Shown: in pieces, positions 15,145 to 28,085 of the stretch
Layout of the letters: the number at the start of each line of letters is the position of its first letter
Position numbering within the stretch: position 1 is the stretch's first letter
Source of the DNA: JBBREP01 sp036501845
GTDB lineage: Bacteria; Actinomycetota; Acidimicrobiia; IMCC26256; PALSA-610
Length of the DNA stretch: 64,000 nt
Reading direction: 5' to 3'
Assembly: GCA_036501845.1 (NCBI GenBank)
Contig: DASXZO010000036.1
Location: 62,001-126,000 of the forward strand
Made by a program: the position numbers and the translations under genes
The notes under the pieces: model-generated
Seen by the model: the letters and a program-made list of their open reading frames with translations, nothing else
Databases searched by the model: none
Told to the model about the DNA's origin: nothing

Positions 15145-16071
15145 TCAGGTTGCGGCGGCGAGCGAGAGCGCGATGCCGTCGAGGATGTCGGACTCCGACA
15201 CGAGCATCTCGTCGAAGTTCCAGTGCCGCATCACGCATGCCGCGATCAGCACGCCGCCGACGATCACGTCGACGCGACCCGGGTCGAGGCCGGGATTGTG
15301 TGCTCGCTGCGCGTTCGTCTCGGTAGCGAGCGTGCGGAAGATGTCTTCCACCATGTCGCGCTGGAGCCGGAAGTGGTGCACCTTGTCGCGGTCGTACTCG
15401 GCGAGACCGAGCTCGATCGCGGCGAGCGTCGACACGGTGCCCGCAAGCCCCACGAGCGTCTTGACTCCCTCCACGCCCGGCAGCGCCCGCTCGGCGTCGC
15501 TCAGGGTGTCGCGCACGTGCGCCACGGCATTGCTCAGCTCTTCGGGCGCGGGTGGATCGCCGTGCAGGAACTGCTCGGTGAGACGCACACAGCCGACGTC
15601 GAGCGAGATCACCGATTCGGGCCCGTCGACGCCCACGATCAGCTCGGTACTGCCGCCGCCGATGTCGACCACGAGATAGGGCGCAGGATCGCCCATCTCG
15701 AGCGTGGCGCCGCGGAACGAGAGTTGGCCCTCCTCGGATCCGGGGATCACCTCGGGCCGCACGCCGAGCGACGCCTCGCAGCGATCGAGCAGCTCGGCCG
15801 AGTTCGTGGCGTCGCGTGCCGCGCTGGTGGTGACGGCGCGTACGCGTGACACGCCGAGCTCGTCGATCGCGCCGCGGAACTCGTCGAGCGCGGCCACGAC
15901 CCGATCGATCGCGTCAGGATGCAGCCGGCGAGACGCGTCGACGCCTTGGCCGAGGCGCGTGATGCGCATCCGCCGGTCGAGCGGGTGCAGCCGGTCGCCG
16001 TCGACCTCGGCCACGAGCAGGCGCGTGGAGTTGGTGCCCATGTCGACCGCAGCAACCCGTGACACCGTCAT
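15145..16071 (-). CDS. ppx: Ppx/GppA family exopolyphosphatase / pppGpp phosphatase
   Basis: 308 residues from the ATG at 16071, whose ATGA overlaps the DUF501 stop; in-frame sequence upstream is not family-like. ASKHA-fold phosphatase: phosphate-1 loop AAVDMGTNSTRLLVAE, EVIPGSEEGQLSF (catalytic Glu region), phosphate-2 loop VDIGGGSTELIVG and the VGLAGTVSTLAAI adenosine-type motif. It is the short (about 310-residue), HD-less actinobacterial form. It should hydrolyse terminal phosphate from polyphosphate or pppGpp. Last gene of the eno-divIC-DUF501-ppx run, the same order as in mycobacteria. Confidence 0.88.
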   Translation of the reverse strand: MTVSRVAAVDMGTNSTRLLVAEVDGDRLHPLDRRMRITRLGQGVDASRRLHPDAIDRVVAALDEFRGAIDELGVSRVRAVTTSAARDATNSAELLDRCEASLGVRPEVIPGSEEGQLSFRGATLEMGDPAPYLVVDIGGGSTELIVGVDGPESVISLDVGCVRLTEQFLHGDPPAPEELSNAVAHVRDTLSDAERALPGVEGVKTLVGLAGTVSTLAAIELGLAEYDRDKVHHFRLQRDMVEDIFRTLATETNAQRAHNPGLDPGRVDVIVGGVLIAACVMRHWNFDEMLVSESDILDGIALSLAAAT

Positions 16072-16538
16072 CGACTCACCTCCGCGATCGGAGCCTCGGC
16101 CAGGCGCTCGGCCACCCACTCACCGACGGGATCGCGCCCGCCCGCGAGCCAGTGGGCGTAGTGCGCGTGCAGGCACTTCACGCCCTCACGCGTACCGCCG
16201 ACGCCACCACTCGGTCTCGGCCCCGGCGTGCCGGGCGCGATGGCGCCGTTGCGCTCGTGCTCGTAATCGCGATGTGCGGCGCGCAACTCCTCCGCCACGA
16301 TCGCGGCCTCGGCCGCGCGCACACCACCGTCAGACTCGAGCCGAGCCACCGACGTCACGAGCGCGGTGTCGACCAGCCAGAAACGCGTGGGCATCGGCGT
16401 GCCGTCGGCGAGAAACGGCGCGTTGCGGATCACGACGGGACGCCCGTCGGCCCGCCGCACGACCACGTCGAACTCCGCGAGCGGTGCGCGCCCGAGTTGC
16501 TCGGTGACCATCTCGACATCGGCTGGCGTGCCCACCAC
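16068..16538 (-). CDS. DUF501 family protein
   Basis: 156 residues from GTG 16538; an ATG at 16511 is possible. DUF501 proteins are small cytoplasmic proteins of unknown function found between divIC and ppx in Actinobacteria. Conserved-looking parts: VTEQLGRAPLAEFDVVVRRA, RNAPFLADGTPMPTRFWLVD with the typical PTxFWL core, and the C-terminal VKCLHAHYAHWLAGGRDPVG, where the CLHAH-Y motif could bind metal. The stop overlaps the ppx start by 4 nt, so the two are translationally coupled. Confidence 0.85.
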   Translation of the reverse strand: MVGTPADVEMVTEQLGRAPLAEFDVVVRRADGRPVVIRNAPFLADGTPMPTRFWLVDTALVTSVARLESDGGVRAAEAAIVAEELRAAHRDYEHERNGAIAPGTPGPRPSGGVGGTREGVKCLHAHYAHWLAGGRDPVGEWVAERLAEAPIAEVSR

Positions 16539-16584
16539 CCAAGCTTACGGGCGGCGTCGCAGCGCCTTCCTCAGGACATGCGCG

Positions 16585-16902
16585 TCAGGGAGTGGACGCG
16601 GTGGTCGTCGTGTTGGTCGCGCCGGGCTGAGCAGGCACGACGGCGTAGAGATGCTCGTTGGGCTTGATCATGTTGAACCGCTGGCGCGCGATGCGCTCGA
16701 TCTCGGCTGGTGTGCGGAGCTTCAGCACCTCGAGTTCGAGCGTGCGGTTCTGCTGCTGCAGCGCGGCGAGATCGTGGCGGGTCTGGCCGATGTCGTTGCC
16801 CTGCGACAGCAAGGCGCGCGTCGGATACACGAACACGAACAACGCAAGCGCGGCCAGCACTGCCACCACGGCTACGCGCAATCGCGTCGTCCACTGCGAC
16901 AT
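16585..16902 (-). CDS. divIC: FtsB/DivIC-type septum formation initiator
   Basis: 105 residues. A short cytoplasmic N-terminus, one membrane span (RVAVVAVLAALALFVFVYPT, about 9-28), then a coiled coil (QTRHDLAALQQQNRTLELEV) and the conserved LRTPAEIERIARQRFNMIKP segment. FtsB/DivIC joins FtsQ and FtsL in the divisome at mid-cell. The protein ends in a Thr-rich tail. It starts 2 nt after the enolase stop, in the standard actinobacterial eno-divIC operon. Confidence 0.88.
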   Translation of the reverse strand: MSQWTTRLRVAVVAVLAALALFVFVYPTRALLSQGNDIGQTRHDLAALQQQNRTLELEVLKLRTPAEIERIARQRFNMIKPNEHLYAVVPAQPGATNTTTTASTP

Positions 16903-16904
16903 GT

Positions 16905-18188
16905 TCAGGCGGCTCCTGCGAATGCAGCGCGGCCGGCGTAGCGAGCCGATCCGCCGAGGTCCTGCTCGATCCGCAGGAGCTGGTTGTACTTGGCCACACG
17001 ATCGCTCCGCGCCGGTGCGCCGGTCTTGATCATCCCGCAGTTCGTGGCGACGGCGAGGTCGGCGATCGTGGTGTCCTCGGTCTCACCGCTGCGGTGCGAC
17101 ATCACTGCGGTGTACGCGTGGCGCGACGCGAGCGCGACGGTGTCGAGAGTCTCGGTGAGCGTGCCGATCTGGTTGACCTTCACGAGGATCGAGTTGGCGA
17201 CGCGCCGCTCGATTCCCATGGCGAGGCGCTCCGTGTTCGTGACGAACAGGTCGTCGCCCACGAGCTGCACGCGCGTCCCGACGCGTTCGGTGAGCGCGCG
17301 CCAGCCGTCCCAGTCGTCCTCGGCCATGCCGTCTTCGATCGAGACGATCGGGTACTTGTCGCACAGTCCGGCGAGGTGGTCGGCCATCTCCGCCGACGTG
17401 AACGTGCGCCCCTCACCCTCGAGCTCGTAACGCCCGTTCTTGAAGTATTCGCTCGACGCCGGATCGAGCGCGATCGCGATGTCCTTGCCCGGCTCGTACC
17501 CGGCCGCGGCGATCGCTTCCACGAGAAGCTTCAGCGCGTCCTCGTTGCTCGGAAGGTTCGGCGCGAAGCCACCTTCGTCGCCCACCGCCGTGGCCAAGCC
17601 GCGGCTGTGCAGCAGCTTCTTCAGCCCGTGGTAGGTCTCCGCGCCCCAACGCAATGCCTCGGTGAAGCTCACCGCTCCGATCGGAGCGAGCATGAACTCC
17701 TGCATGTCGACGTTCGAGTCAGCGTGCGCGCCACCGTTGAGCACGTTCATCAGCGGCACCGGCAGCACGTGCGCGTTCACGCCACCCACGTAGCGATACA
17801 GCGGCGCCTCGTGCTCGATCGCCGCGGCGTGCGCCACCGCGAGGCTCACGCCGAGCACCGCATTGGCGCCGAGCTTTGACTTGTCGGGCGTGCCGTCGAG
17901 GAGCAACAGCGACTCGTCGACCGTCCGCTGGTCGGAACCATCGACCGCCCCACACAGCGCATCGTGGATCTCGCCGTTCACGTGACCGATCGCCTGGAGC
18001 ACGCCCTTGCCGAGGTAGCGCTCGCCGCCGTCACGCATCTCCGACGCCTCGTGCGCGCCGGTGCTGGCGCCGCTCGGTACGGCGGCGCGCCCCCGGGCCC
18101 CCGAGTCGAGTTCGACTTCGACCTCGACCGTCGGATTGCCCCGGGAGTCGAGGATCTCCCTCGCGACGATGTCCTCGATGATGCTCAC
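16905..18188 (-). CDS. eno: Enolase
   Basis: 427 residues, GTG start with an AGGAG Shine-Dalgarno in the leader. Converts 2-phosphoglycerate to phosphoenolpyruvate; also part of degradosome-like complexes. Family motifs in order: REILDSRGNPTVEVEVEL, PSGASTGAHEASEMRDGG, GGAHADSNVDMQEFM, GDEGGFAPNL, IVSIEDGMAEDDWDGW (metal ligand), LVKVNQIGTLTET with the catalytic Lys and SHRSGETEDTTIADLAV (second Lys region is upstream). Length is typical. First gene of the run eno-divIC-DUF501-ppx. A strong hairpin 76-102 nt upstream probably ends the preceding SPFH gene. Confidence 0.97.
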   Translation of the reverse strand: MSIIEDIVAREILDSRGNPTVEVEVELDSGARGRAAVPSGASTGAHEASEMRDGGERYLGKGVLQAIGHVNGEIHDALCGAVDGSDQRTVDESLLLLDGTPDKSKLGANAVLGVSLAVAHAAAIEHEAPLYRYVGGVNAHVLPVPLMNVLNGGAHADSNVDMQEFMLAPIGAVSFTEALRWGAETYHGLKKLLHSRGLATAVGDEGGFAPNLPSNEDALKLLVEAIAAAGYEPGKDIAIALDPASSEYFKNGRYELEGEGRTFTSAEMADHLAGLCDKYPIVSIEDGMAEDDWDGWRALTERVGTRVQLVGDDLFVTNTERLAMGIERRVANSILVKVNQIGTLTETLDTVALASRHAYTAVMSHRSGETEDTTIADLAVATNCGMIKTGAPARSDRVAKYNQLLRIEQDLGGSARYAGRAAFAGAA

Positions 18189-18263
18189 GAATGCTCCTGT
18201 TGCTGGTGTGGAGAAGATAGACGTTTGTGGTCACACGGTCGACGACCACGACACGCGTTCGTA

Positions 18264-18290
18264 TCCGTGCACGGCGAAGCCGTGCACGGA
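18264..18290 (-). terminator. Perfect 12-bp hairpin between the SPFH gene and enolase
   Basis: TCCGTGCACGGC and GCCGTGCACGGA flank a 3-nt GAA loop. It lies 43 nt past the stop of the leftward SPFH gene and before the eno leader. Very stable; no T-run, as usual for GC-rich Actinobacteria. Confidence 0.6.
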
Positions 18291-18332
18291 TTGCGCGCCC
18301 TTGTTGCGACAGGAACTGTGCCCGCTGAGGGC

Positions 18333-19157
18333 TTAAGGCGTCGAACCCGGATCTGACGGCGCCGGGGGTGCCGCAGGTGCAGGCACCACCGCGGGAAGGA
18401 GCGTGTCGCGCTCGCCTTGCAGCAGGCCGAGGATCTCGGTGGGGATCGGGAAGATGATCGTGGAGTTGTGCTCCACCGCGATCTCCGACATGGTCTGCAG
18501 CGTTCGGAGGTGCATCGCTCCGGGGCTGACGGCCATGGCGGTTGCTGCCTCTGCGAGACGGGTCGACGCCTGGAACTCACCGTCGGCCGCGATCACCTTG
18601 GCCCGCCGCTCGCGCTCGGCCTCGGCTTGGCGCGCCATGGCTCGCTGCATCTGCTCGGGCAGGCCCACGTCGCGGATCTCGACGCTCTCGACCGCGATGC
18701 CCCACGGCTCGGTCTGGCTGTCGAGCGCGATCCGCAATTCGGTGTTGATCCGGTCGCGCTCGCCGAGCAACTGATCGAGTTCGTGCCGGCCGATGATCGA
18801 ACGCAGTGCGGTCTGGGCGACGAGCTGCGATGCCTGGTACCAGTTCTGGATCTTGATCACCGAGGCCACAGGATCGACGATGCGGAAGTAGGCCACCGCG
18901 TCCACACCAACGGTGACGTTGTCCTTTGTGATCACCTGTTGCGACGCCACGGCAACGGCCTGGGTCTGCAGGTTGACCTTCCGCATCTTGTCGAAGAACG
19001 GCAGGATGTAGAAGAGGCCGGGGCCTCTCGCGCCCACACACCGGCCGAGACGGAAGATCACGCCCCGCTCGTACTCCTGCACCACGCGGAAGCCGCTGAT
19101 GAAGATCAGGACGAGAATGACGACAACGACCGCGACGACGGCGAGCGCGACTGCCAT
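18333..19157 (-). CDS. SPFH/band 7 (slipin/stomatin-like) membrane protein
   Basis: 274 residues from the ATG at 19157. One N-terminal membrane span (VALAVVAVVVVILVLIFISG) is followed at once by the band 7 domain: VVQEYERGVIFRLGRCVG, GPGLFYILPFFDKMRKVNLQ, VTVGVDAVAYFRIVDP and RDVGLPEQMQRAMARQAEAE, the slipin signature. The C-terminus has a coiled region (AEAERERRAKVIAADGEFQA) and a Pro/Ala tail. Slipins form oligomeric membrane scaffolds, often with an NfeD protease partner; no NfeD gene is next to it here. It sits between mazG and eno, where mycobacteria have lpqU. Confidence 0.85.
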   Translation of the reverse strand: MAVALAVVAVVVVILVLIFISGFRVVQEYERGVIFRLGRCVGARGPGLFYILPFFDKMRKVNLQTQAVAVASQQVITKDNVTVGVDAVAYFRIVDPVASVIKIQNWYQASQLVAQTALRSIIGRHELDQLLGERDRINTELRIALDSQTEPWGIAVESVEIRDVGLPEQMQRAMARQAEAERERRAKVIAADGEFQASTRLAEAATAMAVSPGAMHLRTLQTMSEIAVEHNSTIIFPIPTEILGLLQGERDTLLPAVVPAPAAPPAPSDPGSTP

Positions 19158-19226
19158 GAAATATGACCACCTTCCGGCGACGCAAGGCACCGCTCGGCCG
19201 CCAAGCAAATTCTCTCTCAGCGGTGG

Positions 19227-20726
19227 TCAACGTTCGCGGATGCGCATCCGTTCCCAAGCCGCGCGGAGTTCAACGGGCTCGGCCTTGGCGATGTCCACAT
19301 CGTCAGCGCGCAGCGCCTGTTCGAGCACCCGAAAGTCGTCGCGCATCCGTGACGCGAAGCCTCGCAACGCCGTTTCGGCATCGACGTCGCCATTGCGCGC
19401 CACCGCAACCACAGCCGCGAGCAACTCGCCCACCGCGGCGGTGAACGTGGCCGGGTCGGCCGCGTCGAGTTGGTCGACGGCTGCGTGCATCCACGAGCGC
19501 GGGTCGTGGTCGGCCGGGTCGAGATTGGCGACGGCGAGCTTGCGATACAGCTTCGGCGTATAGAGCAACGCCGGGAGCGCCTCGGGCAGGCCGTCGACGA
19601 GACTCTCCTTGCCCTGCTCGATCTGCTTGATCTGCTCCCAGTTGCGCACCACGTCGTCGGCGCTGTCGACCTCGACCGTGCCGAACACGTGCGGGTGGCG
19701 GCGCACCAACTTCTCGTGCACCGCGACCGCGACGTCGGCGACCGTGAACGCGCCGGCCTCACGCGCCAGCGCGGAATGGATCATCACCTGGAAGAGGAGA
19801 TCGCCGAGCTCGTCTTCGAGCGCGGCGTACTGCGACGGCTCGGCGCCGTTGGGTGCGTCGGGCGAGAGAGCATCGATCGCCTCGACCACCTCGTAGGCCT
19901 CTTCCAGCGTGTGCCGCGCGAGTGAGTGATGCGTCTGCTTGGCGTCCCACGGACAGCCCCCAGGACCACGCAGGCGCAGGGTGAGCTCCCACAACCGCTC
20001 GAGCTCGGCGCCGATCGCGCGATCACCGGTGTCGACGTAGACCGACGTGAGGTGATCGGGCGTGACCACGCGGTCGAGGTCACTGAGCACGACCTGTTCG
20101 ACGCGCTCATCGGGGCGGCCGAGGCGTTGCAGGATCGTCACGGGATGGTCGCCGTCGAGCACGTCGAGCAGCGCAAGCTTCACGTCGGACAGCACGAGCG
20201 TCGTGTCGCATTGCGCGATCAGCAGCCGTCCGGTGGCTCCAGCCGCGTCGATCGCGAACGCGCGACCGTCGAGCACCCTGGCGACGCCACCGTCGAGCGG
20301 GTCGACGCCGGCGGCCGCCCAGGCCAGATCGGTGAACGACAGCCCGGGCACGACGCGCAGTGCCACATCGGGATGGGTCGCGCCCGCTCCGGTGACCGCG
20401 GCGCGCAGCATCGTGACGGTGCGCTCGGCCACGGCGGGATTGCCAGGCACCGCGTAGAGCACGTGACCGTGCTCGCGCGCGGCGTCGAGTAACGACGCGA
20501 CGATCGACGAATAGACACGATCGAGATCGCTCTCGGTGTCGTAACGGTCGTCGAAGCTGGTGAACGCGATGCCCGACGCGGCGAGCTCGTCGACGGCCGG
20601 GTGTCGCGCCGTGCGCACGAAACGGACGCTTGCCGCAGAGATCGCGTCACGCGCCGCGGGCACGATCAGGTCGGCGCCGGCCGGCCCCAAGCCGACGACG
20701 ATGACCGAGCACGCGCGCGGCGCCAC
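19227..20726 (-). CDS. mazG: MazG nucleotide pyrophosphohydrolase with N-terminal tetrapyrrole-methylase-like domain (YabN type)
   Basis: 499 residues, GTG start. Residues 1-220 resemble the SAM-dependent tetrapyrrole methylase domain of YabN (VIVVGLGPAGADLIVPAARD, then YAVPGNPAVAERTV and VVPGLSFTDLAWAAAG). Residues 245-499 are MazG: LRGPGGCPWDAKQTHHSLAR, then the metal-binding EExxE...ExxD motif in LEEAYEVVEAID and ALEDELGDLLFQV, followed by RRHPHVFG and WEQIKQIE. MazG removes aberrant or house-cleaning NTPs and tunes ppGpp. It lies between the SurA-like gene (7 nt) and the SPFH gene; mfd-mazG-eno order is conserved in Actinobacteria. Confidence 0.92.
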   Translation of the reverse strand: MAPRACSVIVVGLGPAGADLIVPAARDAISAASVRFVRTARHPAVDELAASGIAFTSFDDRYDTESDLDRVYSSIVASLLDAAREHGHVLYAVPGNPAVAERTVTMLRAAVTGAGATHPDVALRVVPGLSFTDLAWAAAGVDPLDGGVARVLDGRAFAIDAAGATGRLLIAQCDTTLVLSDVKLALLDVLDGDHPVTILQRLGRPDERVEQVVLSDLDRVVTPDHLTSVYVDTGDRAIGAELERLWELTLRLRGPGGCPWDAKQTHHSLARHTLEEAYEVVEAIDALSPDAPNGAEPSQYAALEDELGDLLFQVMIHSALAREAGAFTVADVAVAVHEKLVRRHPHVFGTVEVDSADDVVRNWEQIKQIEQGKESLVDGLPEALPALLYTPKLYRKLAVANLDPADHDPRSWMHAAVDQLDAADPATFTAAVGELLAAVVAVARNGDVDAETALRGFASRMRDDFRVLEQALRADDVDIAKAEPVELRAAWERMRIRER

Positions 20727-20733
20727 CCCGGCC

Positions 20734-21979
20734 TCAGCGCTTGTGGGGGCGCTCGTCGGCCACGGGCAACGGCCCGCTCGCCGCGCTGCTCGCCGCCGCA
20801 GCCGACCCCTTGCTCGCCGGCTTCGCTGCGGTGGCCGCGATCACCTGGTAACCGTTCGACGTCTTGCCCCACATGCCGAACGCAGGATCGATCGTCACCT
20901 TGGCCTTGCCGAACGCCGAGTCGACGTAGTTGTTGAACTGCGTCGGCGTCTGCTCGAGCGTCTGCACGATCTGCTGGCGCACTGACGCGAGCGACGGCGT
21001 CGACGCATTGGAGTGCGCGGTGACCAAGATGATGTGGTAGCCGAACTGCGACTTGACCGGCGCAGTCGGCGTACCCACCGTGGCCGCGAACGCGGCGTCT
21101 TCGAACGGCTTCACGAACTCGTTGCGCTTGAGGCAGCCGAGAGCACCACCAGACGGCGCCGAGCCGGTATCGGTCGACTTCGACTTGGCGAGGGTGGCGA
21201 AGCTGGCGCCCGAGTCGAGCTGCGCCTTGATCGTGGTCGCTTCGGCGAGCGTGGCCACGAGGATGTGCGAGACGTCCTTGCCCGACGTGCAGCCGTACTG
21301 CGCCTCGTACGCGGCCTCGATCTGCGCGTTGGTGGGCGGCGTGGTGAGCGCGTCCTCGAGCGCCTGCACACGCGCGGCGCGACTCACGATGGCGGTGAGG
21401 AACACCTTCGGGTATTTCTGCAACGCGGCGTTGCCCGACACTTCTTGTTGCAGCGAGCTGTTCTCGGCCGCCGTCACCTTGAGGTGACGTCGATTGAACT
21501 CTCGCGTGAAGAGCACGTCTTCGATCTGCTGGGTGAGGATGTCCCGCTGGAAGCTGAGCGTGGGCTGACCGTTGGTGCCCACCATCGTCTCGCCCTGTTG
21601 TTTGGCCGCGCTCACGTAGGCCTTGTTCGCCACCCACGTGTTCACTTCGGTGTCGAGCGCAGTGCGCGAGATCTTCACGCCGTCGATCGTGGCGACCGGC
21701 CCGCCAGCCTTGTTGCCCTCGTCGTCCTTCTGATGCTTCGACGCGATCAGGCCCACCACGAAGCCGGCCACGAGCAGTACCCCCACCACCATCGCGGCGA
21801 TCTTGCGCCCACTCAGACCGGCGCCCGCAGGCGACGCACTGTCGGTCGCTTCGTCGTCGGTCGTTGCGTCGGTCGCGTCGGTCGCGCCGTCTGGCGTCTC
21901 GGCGTCGACCGCTTCTGTCGAGTCGGTCGCGTCTGTGGCGTCGGTCGTGGCCTCGTCGGCGTCGGGTACGGCGTCGTCG

Positions 21980-21987
<8 letters not shown>
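20734..21987 (-). CDS. Membrane-anchored SurA/PrsA-like peptidyl-prolyl isomerase
   Basis: 417 residues. A very acidic, low-complexity cytoplasmic leader of about 55 residues (repeats of ATDATD type, from near-tandem GTCGGTCGC DNA) precedes one membrane span (IAAMVVGVLLVAGFVVGLIA). The extracytoplasmic part has a SurA N-like helical region (DILTQQIEDVLFTREFNRRH) and a parvulin domain from about 255: VSHILVATLAEATTIKAQLD, SGASFATLAKSKSTDTGS, GALGCLKRNEFVKPFEDAAF and YHIILVTAH. Role: foldase/chaperone for exported proteins. The start overlaps the mfd stop by 8 nt, so they are cotranscribed. Confidence 0.85.
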
Positions 21988-25463
<3,476 letters not shown>

Positions 25464-25471
<8 letters not shown>

Positions 25472-26156
25472 GAGGGGCGTTGCTATTGGTCTCGCCGAGC
25501 GCCAGCAGGTCGGGGAATCCGGCGAGCTGACGGCGGCAGTAGAGCCACGCGAGCTCGTCGCGCGGCGACACATCGGCGAAGGCCTCGGGCGCGGGAACCG
25601 GTTGGCCGTCGGGCACGCGGTACGGCACCTGGGTGCGCATCGGCTCGAGGAACAGCGCCAAGAAGAGGTCGGACCACTCGCGCTGGTCGTAGCCGAGGTC
25701 GAGATCGAGGATGTGTACCTCCACCTCCTGGAGCCGGCGCGCGGGCAGGTCGCGCACCCGCCGGATCTTGCCGCCGGCGTCGCGTGACTGCCCGAGCCAC
25801 TCGTCGCCCTTCACCGTCCACCACGCGGCATCGAGGCGTACCGAGCTCTCGATCGTGTCGTCGACGATGCTGGCCGCGTCGCGGGTTGCGCCCTCCTCGA
25901 TCTGGCGCTCGCGGCCCTCGGCGCCGCCTTCGTACTGGTCGACCACCTCACCGCGCCGCGCGCCTTCGATGCGGCGCACGTGGCTGTCGGCATTGCGGGC
26001 GAAGTGGGTGAGCAGGTGCGCCAGCGACCAACCGGGCAGCGCGCTCGCCAGGCTGAGGTCGACCTCGGCGAGTGGGGTCACGATGGCGCGCATGCGCGCC
26101 TCCGACTCTGCGAGCTGCGCGAGCACGTCGTGCGGCGCGTGGTCAATGTCGGCCAT
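25464..26156 (-). CDS. Mycothiol-dependent maleylpyruvate isomerase family (DinB-like) protein
   Basis: 230 residues. The N-terminal DinB-like four-helix bundle has the family core: ASALPGWSLAHLLTHFARNA, where WxxxHLLTH supplies a metal-ligand His, followed by RRIEGARRGEVVDQYEGG and a mid-protein LPARRLQEVEVHILDLDLGY segment with the second and third ligands (VEVHILDL). These proteins use mycothiol as cofactor in isomerase or S-transferase reactions. The substrate is unknown. The stop overlaps the mfd start, an odd but tight operon link. A TACCGT box ends 9 nt before the ATG. Confidence 0.8.
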
Positions 26157-26165
26157 CGATGCTTC

Positions 26166-26171
26166 ACGGTA
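26166..26171 (-). promoter_or_regulatory. TACCGT -10-like box for the MDMPI-mfd-surA-like-mazG unit
   Basis: TACCGT on the minus strand lies 9 nt before the ATG at 26156, with no Shine-Dalgarno. It would drive the tight leftward run down to mazG. Confidence 0.4.
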
Positions 26172-26213
26172 GCGGTCCCCCGAAACCGCTCGAAGCGCCG
26201 TACCGCGGGCGGG

Positions 26214-27446
26214 TCAGGCCATCGCGGGGTGGGCGGTCATGGAGCGGGCGCGGACCACGCCGTACACACCGGCCAAGAGCGCCGACACGCCGCCCACCAC
26301 GAGCCCGGTGCGCGCGCCGAAGGCGTCGCAGAGGACGCCCACGATCGGGCCACCGATCGGCGTGGTGCCGAGGAACACGATCGCCTGCAGCGCGAGCACC
26401 CGGCCGCGCATCGCCGGCTCGGCGCGGATCTGCACGATCGCCGTCGACGCAGTGAGGAACGTGATGCTCGTGAAGCCGACACCGAGCGACAACGGGAACG
26501 CCGACACCAGCGTGGGCGCCACCGCGAGCACGAGCATCGCGCCGCCGAACCACAGGCTCGCGATCGCGACGTCGCGCACGTCGACGGCGACGCGCCGCGC
26601 CGCCACGAGCGCGCCGACCAGCGACCCGACGCTCATCACTGCGAACAGCACGGCATAGAGCACGGCCTTGTCGCCGAACGTGCGCTCGACGAACACCGGC
26701 AGCACCACCTGGAAGTTGAAGGCGAGCGTGCCGACCAAGGCCATCATCAGCAGCGAGATCCACAGCTCGGGCGTGCGCCGGACGTAGTCCCAGCCTTCTT
26801 TGATCTGGCCGCGTGCTTTCTCGACGATCGGCGTGCTGTTGATCTCGGACGGCCGCATCATCGAAAGCGCGATGAGCACCGCGAAATAGCTCACCGCATC
26901 GAACGTGAAGCAACCGGCGTAGCCGATGGTGGCGATGAGGATGCTTGCGATCGCGGGACCGATGATCCGCGAGCTCGTCATCAACGACGAGTTCAGGCCC
27001 ACCGCGTTGTTCACGTCCTCGGGGTCGACGAGCTCGACGAACAGCGTGCGCCGCGCCGGATTGTCGAACGCCATCGTGACGCCACCCACCACCGCGGTGA
27101 GGTCGAGCCACACGAGGTGCGCGCTCGTGGCAGCCACGATCGCGAGTGCCACCGACTGGAACATCGCGACGGTCTGCACCACCATCTCGAGCTTGCGGCG
27201 ATCGGTGCGGTCGGACACCACCCCGCCGTACGCGCCGAGCAGCAGCACCGGAAGGAACTGGCAGGCGGCGAGCACTCCCACCGCGAAACCGCTCTTGCCG
27301 AGCTTGTACGCGAGCAGCGCCTGGGCCACGAGCGTGAGCCAGTTGCCCACCTGCGAGATGCCCTGGCCGATGAAGAACAGGCGGAAATTTCGGTACTTCA
27401 ACGAACGGAACGTGCTCCCGCTGTTCTTGTCGTCGACCGCAGTCAC
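26214..27446 (-). CDS. MFS transporter (DHA3/EntS-like exporter)
   Basis: 410 residues with about 12 hydrophobic spans. Begins with a cytoplasmic FRSLKYRNFRLFFIGQGIS and the typical GQGISQVGNWLTLVAQALLA first span of DHA3-type exporters; motif A is GGVVSDRTDRRKLEMV, and NPARRTLFVELVDPEDVNNA, GLNSSLMTSSRIIGPAI and a GPIVGVLCDAFGARTGLVVG C-terminal motif follow. This subfamily exports macrolides, siderophores or other hydrophobic compounds. The start overlaps the stop of the GntR regulator by 4 nt, so the pump is probably under its control. Confidence 0.85.
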   Translation of the reverse strand: MTAVDDKNSGSTFRSLKYRNFRLFFIGQGISQVGNWLTLVAQALLAYKLGKSGFAVGVLAACQFLPVLLLGAYGGVVSDRTDRRKLEMVVQTVAMFQSVALAIVAATSAHLVWLDLTAVVGGVTMAFDNPARRTLFVELVDPEDVNNAVGLNSSLMTSSRIIGPAIASILIATIGYAGCFTFDAVSYFAVLIALSMMRPSEINSTPIVEKARGQIKEGWDYVRRTPELWISLLMMALVGTLAFNFQVVLPVFVERTFGDKAVLYAVLFAVMSVGSLVGALVAARRVAVDVRDVAIASLWFGGAMLVLAVAPTLVSAFPLSLGVGFTSITFLTASTAIVQIRAEPAMRGRVLALQAIVFLGTTPIGGPIVGVLCDAFGARTGLVVGGVSALLAGVYGVVRARSMTAHPAMA

Positions 27447-28084
27447 GCGACGACCGCCGCGGCGATGCGCTCACGGGCGTGGCGCAGGTGCTGTTCCACG
27501 AGCGCGGCCATCCGCGCGCCTTCGCCGCTCGTGAACACGTCGTACAGCTCGCGGTGCGACTCGGCGAGCGGGTGGTCGGGCGTGGTGATCGTGCCGACGG
27601 CCTGATAACGCTCGCTCTGGTCGTGGAGCGAGCCGATGAGGGCGAGCATGCGCCGGTTCGGGCAGCGGCCGAGCAGCACGAGATGGAACTCGCGGTGCGC
27701 CTCGAGCGCGGCCGCGAGATCGTCGAACGGGCCCGAGAGCCGCGCGTAGGCAGCGTCGACCTCGTCACGGTGCTGCGCGTCGGTGTGGGCCATCGATTCC
27801 TGCATCGCCAGCGGTTCGAGCACGATGCGCAGGTCGTAGAGCTCGAGCGCGTCGTGCTGGTCGATCGGCGCCACCCGCGCGCCGCGCTGCGGCTCGATCA
27901 CCACGAGCCCCTCGCCGGCCAGGCGCTGGAACGCCTCGCGCAGCGGAGTGGGCGACACGCCGAGCGTCTCGGCCAGGTGCTCGGCCCGCAGCTTGGTGCC
28001 GGGCGGCAGGGCGCCCGAAATGATCTCGCGCCGCAGGCGGGTGTCGACCCAATGGGCGCGGGTGGGCGGAGATTCGACGGTCAT
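27443..28084 (-). CDS. GntR-family (FadR/FCD subgroup) transcriptional regulator
   Basis: 213 residues from the ATG at 28084 with a GGAGAG Shine-Dalgarno; upstream in-frame sequence lies beyond the promoter. The N-terminal winged helix is typical: RLRREIISGALPPGTKLRAE, HLAETLGVSPTPLREAFQRL, AGEGLVVIEPQRGARV. The C-terminal FCD ligand domain has the metal-binding pattern DLRIVLEP, HREFHLVLLGRCPNRR and SHRELYDVFTSGE. Ligands are usually organic acids. It heads a two-gene operon with the MFS exporter. Confidence 0.88.
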   Translation of the reverse strand: MTVESPPTRAHWVDTRLRREIISGALPPGTKLRAEHLAETLGVSPTPLREAFQRLAGEGLVVIEPQRGARVAPIDQHDALELYDLRIVLEPLAMQESMAHTDAQHRDEVDAAYARLSGPFDDLAAALEAHREFHLVLLGRCPNRRMLALIGSLHDQSERYQAVGTITTPDHPLAESHRELYDVFTSGEGARMAALVEQHLRHARERIAAAVVA

Positions 28085-28085
28085 C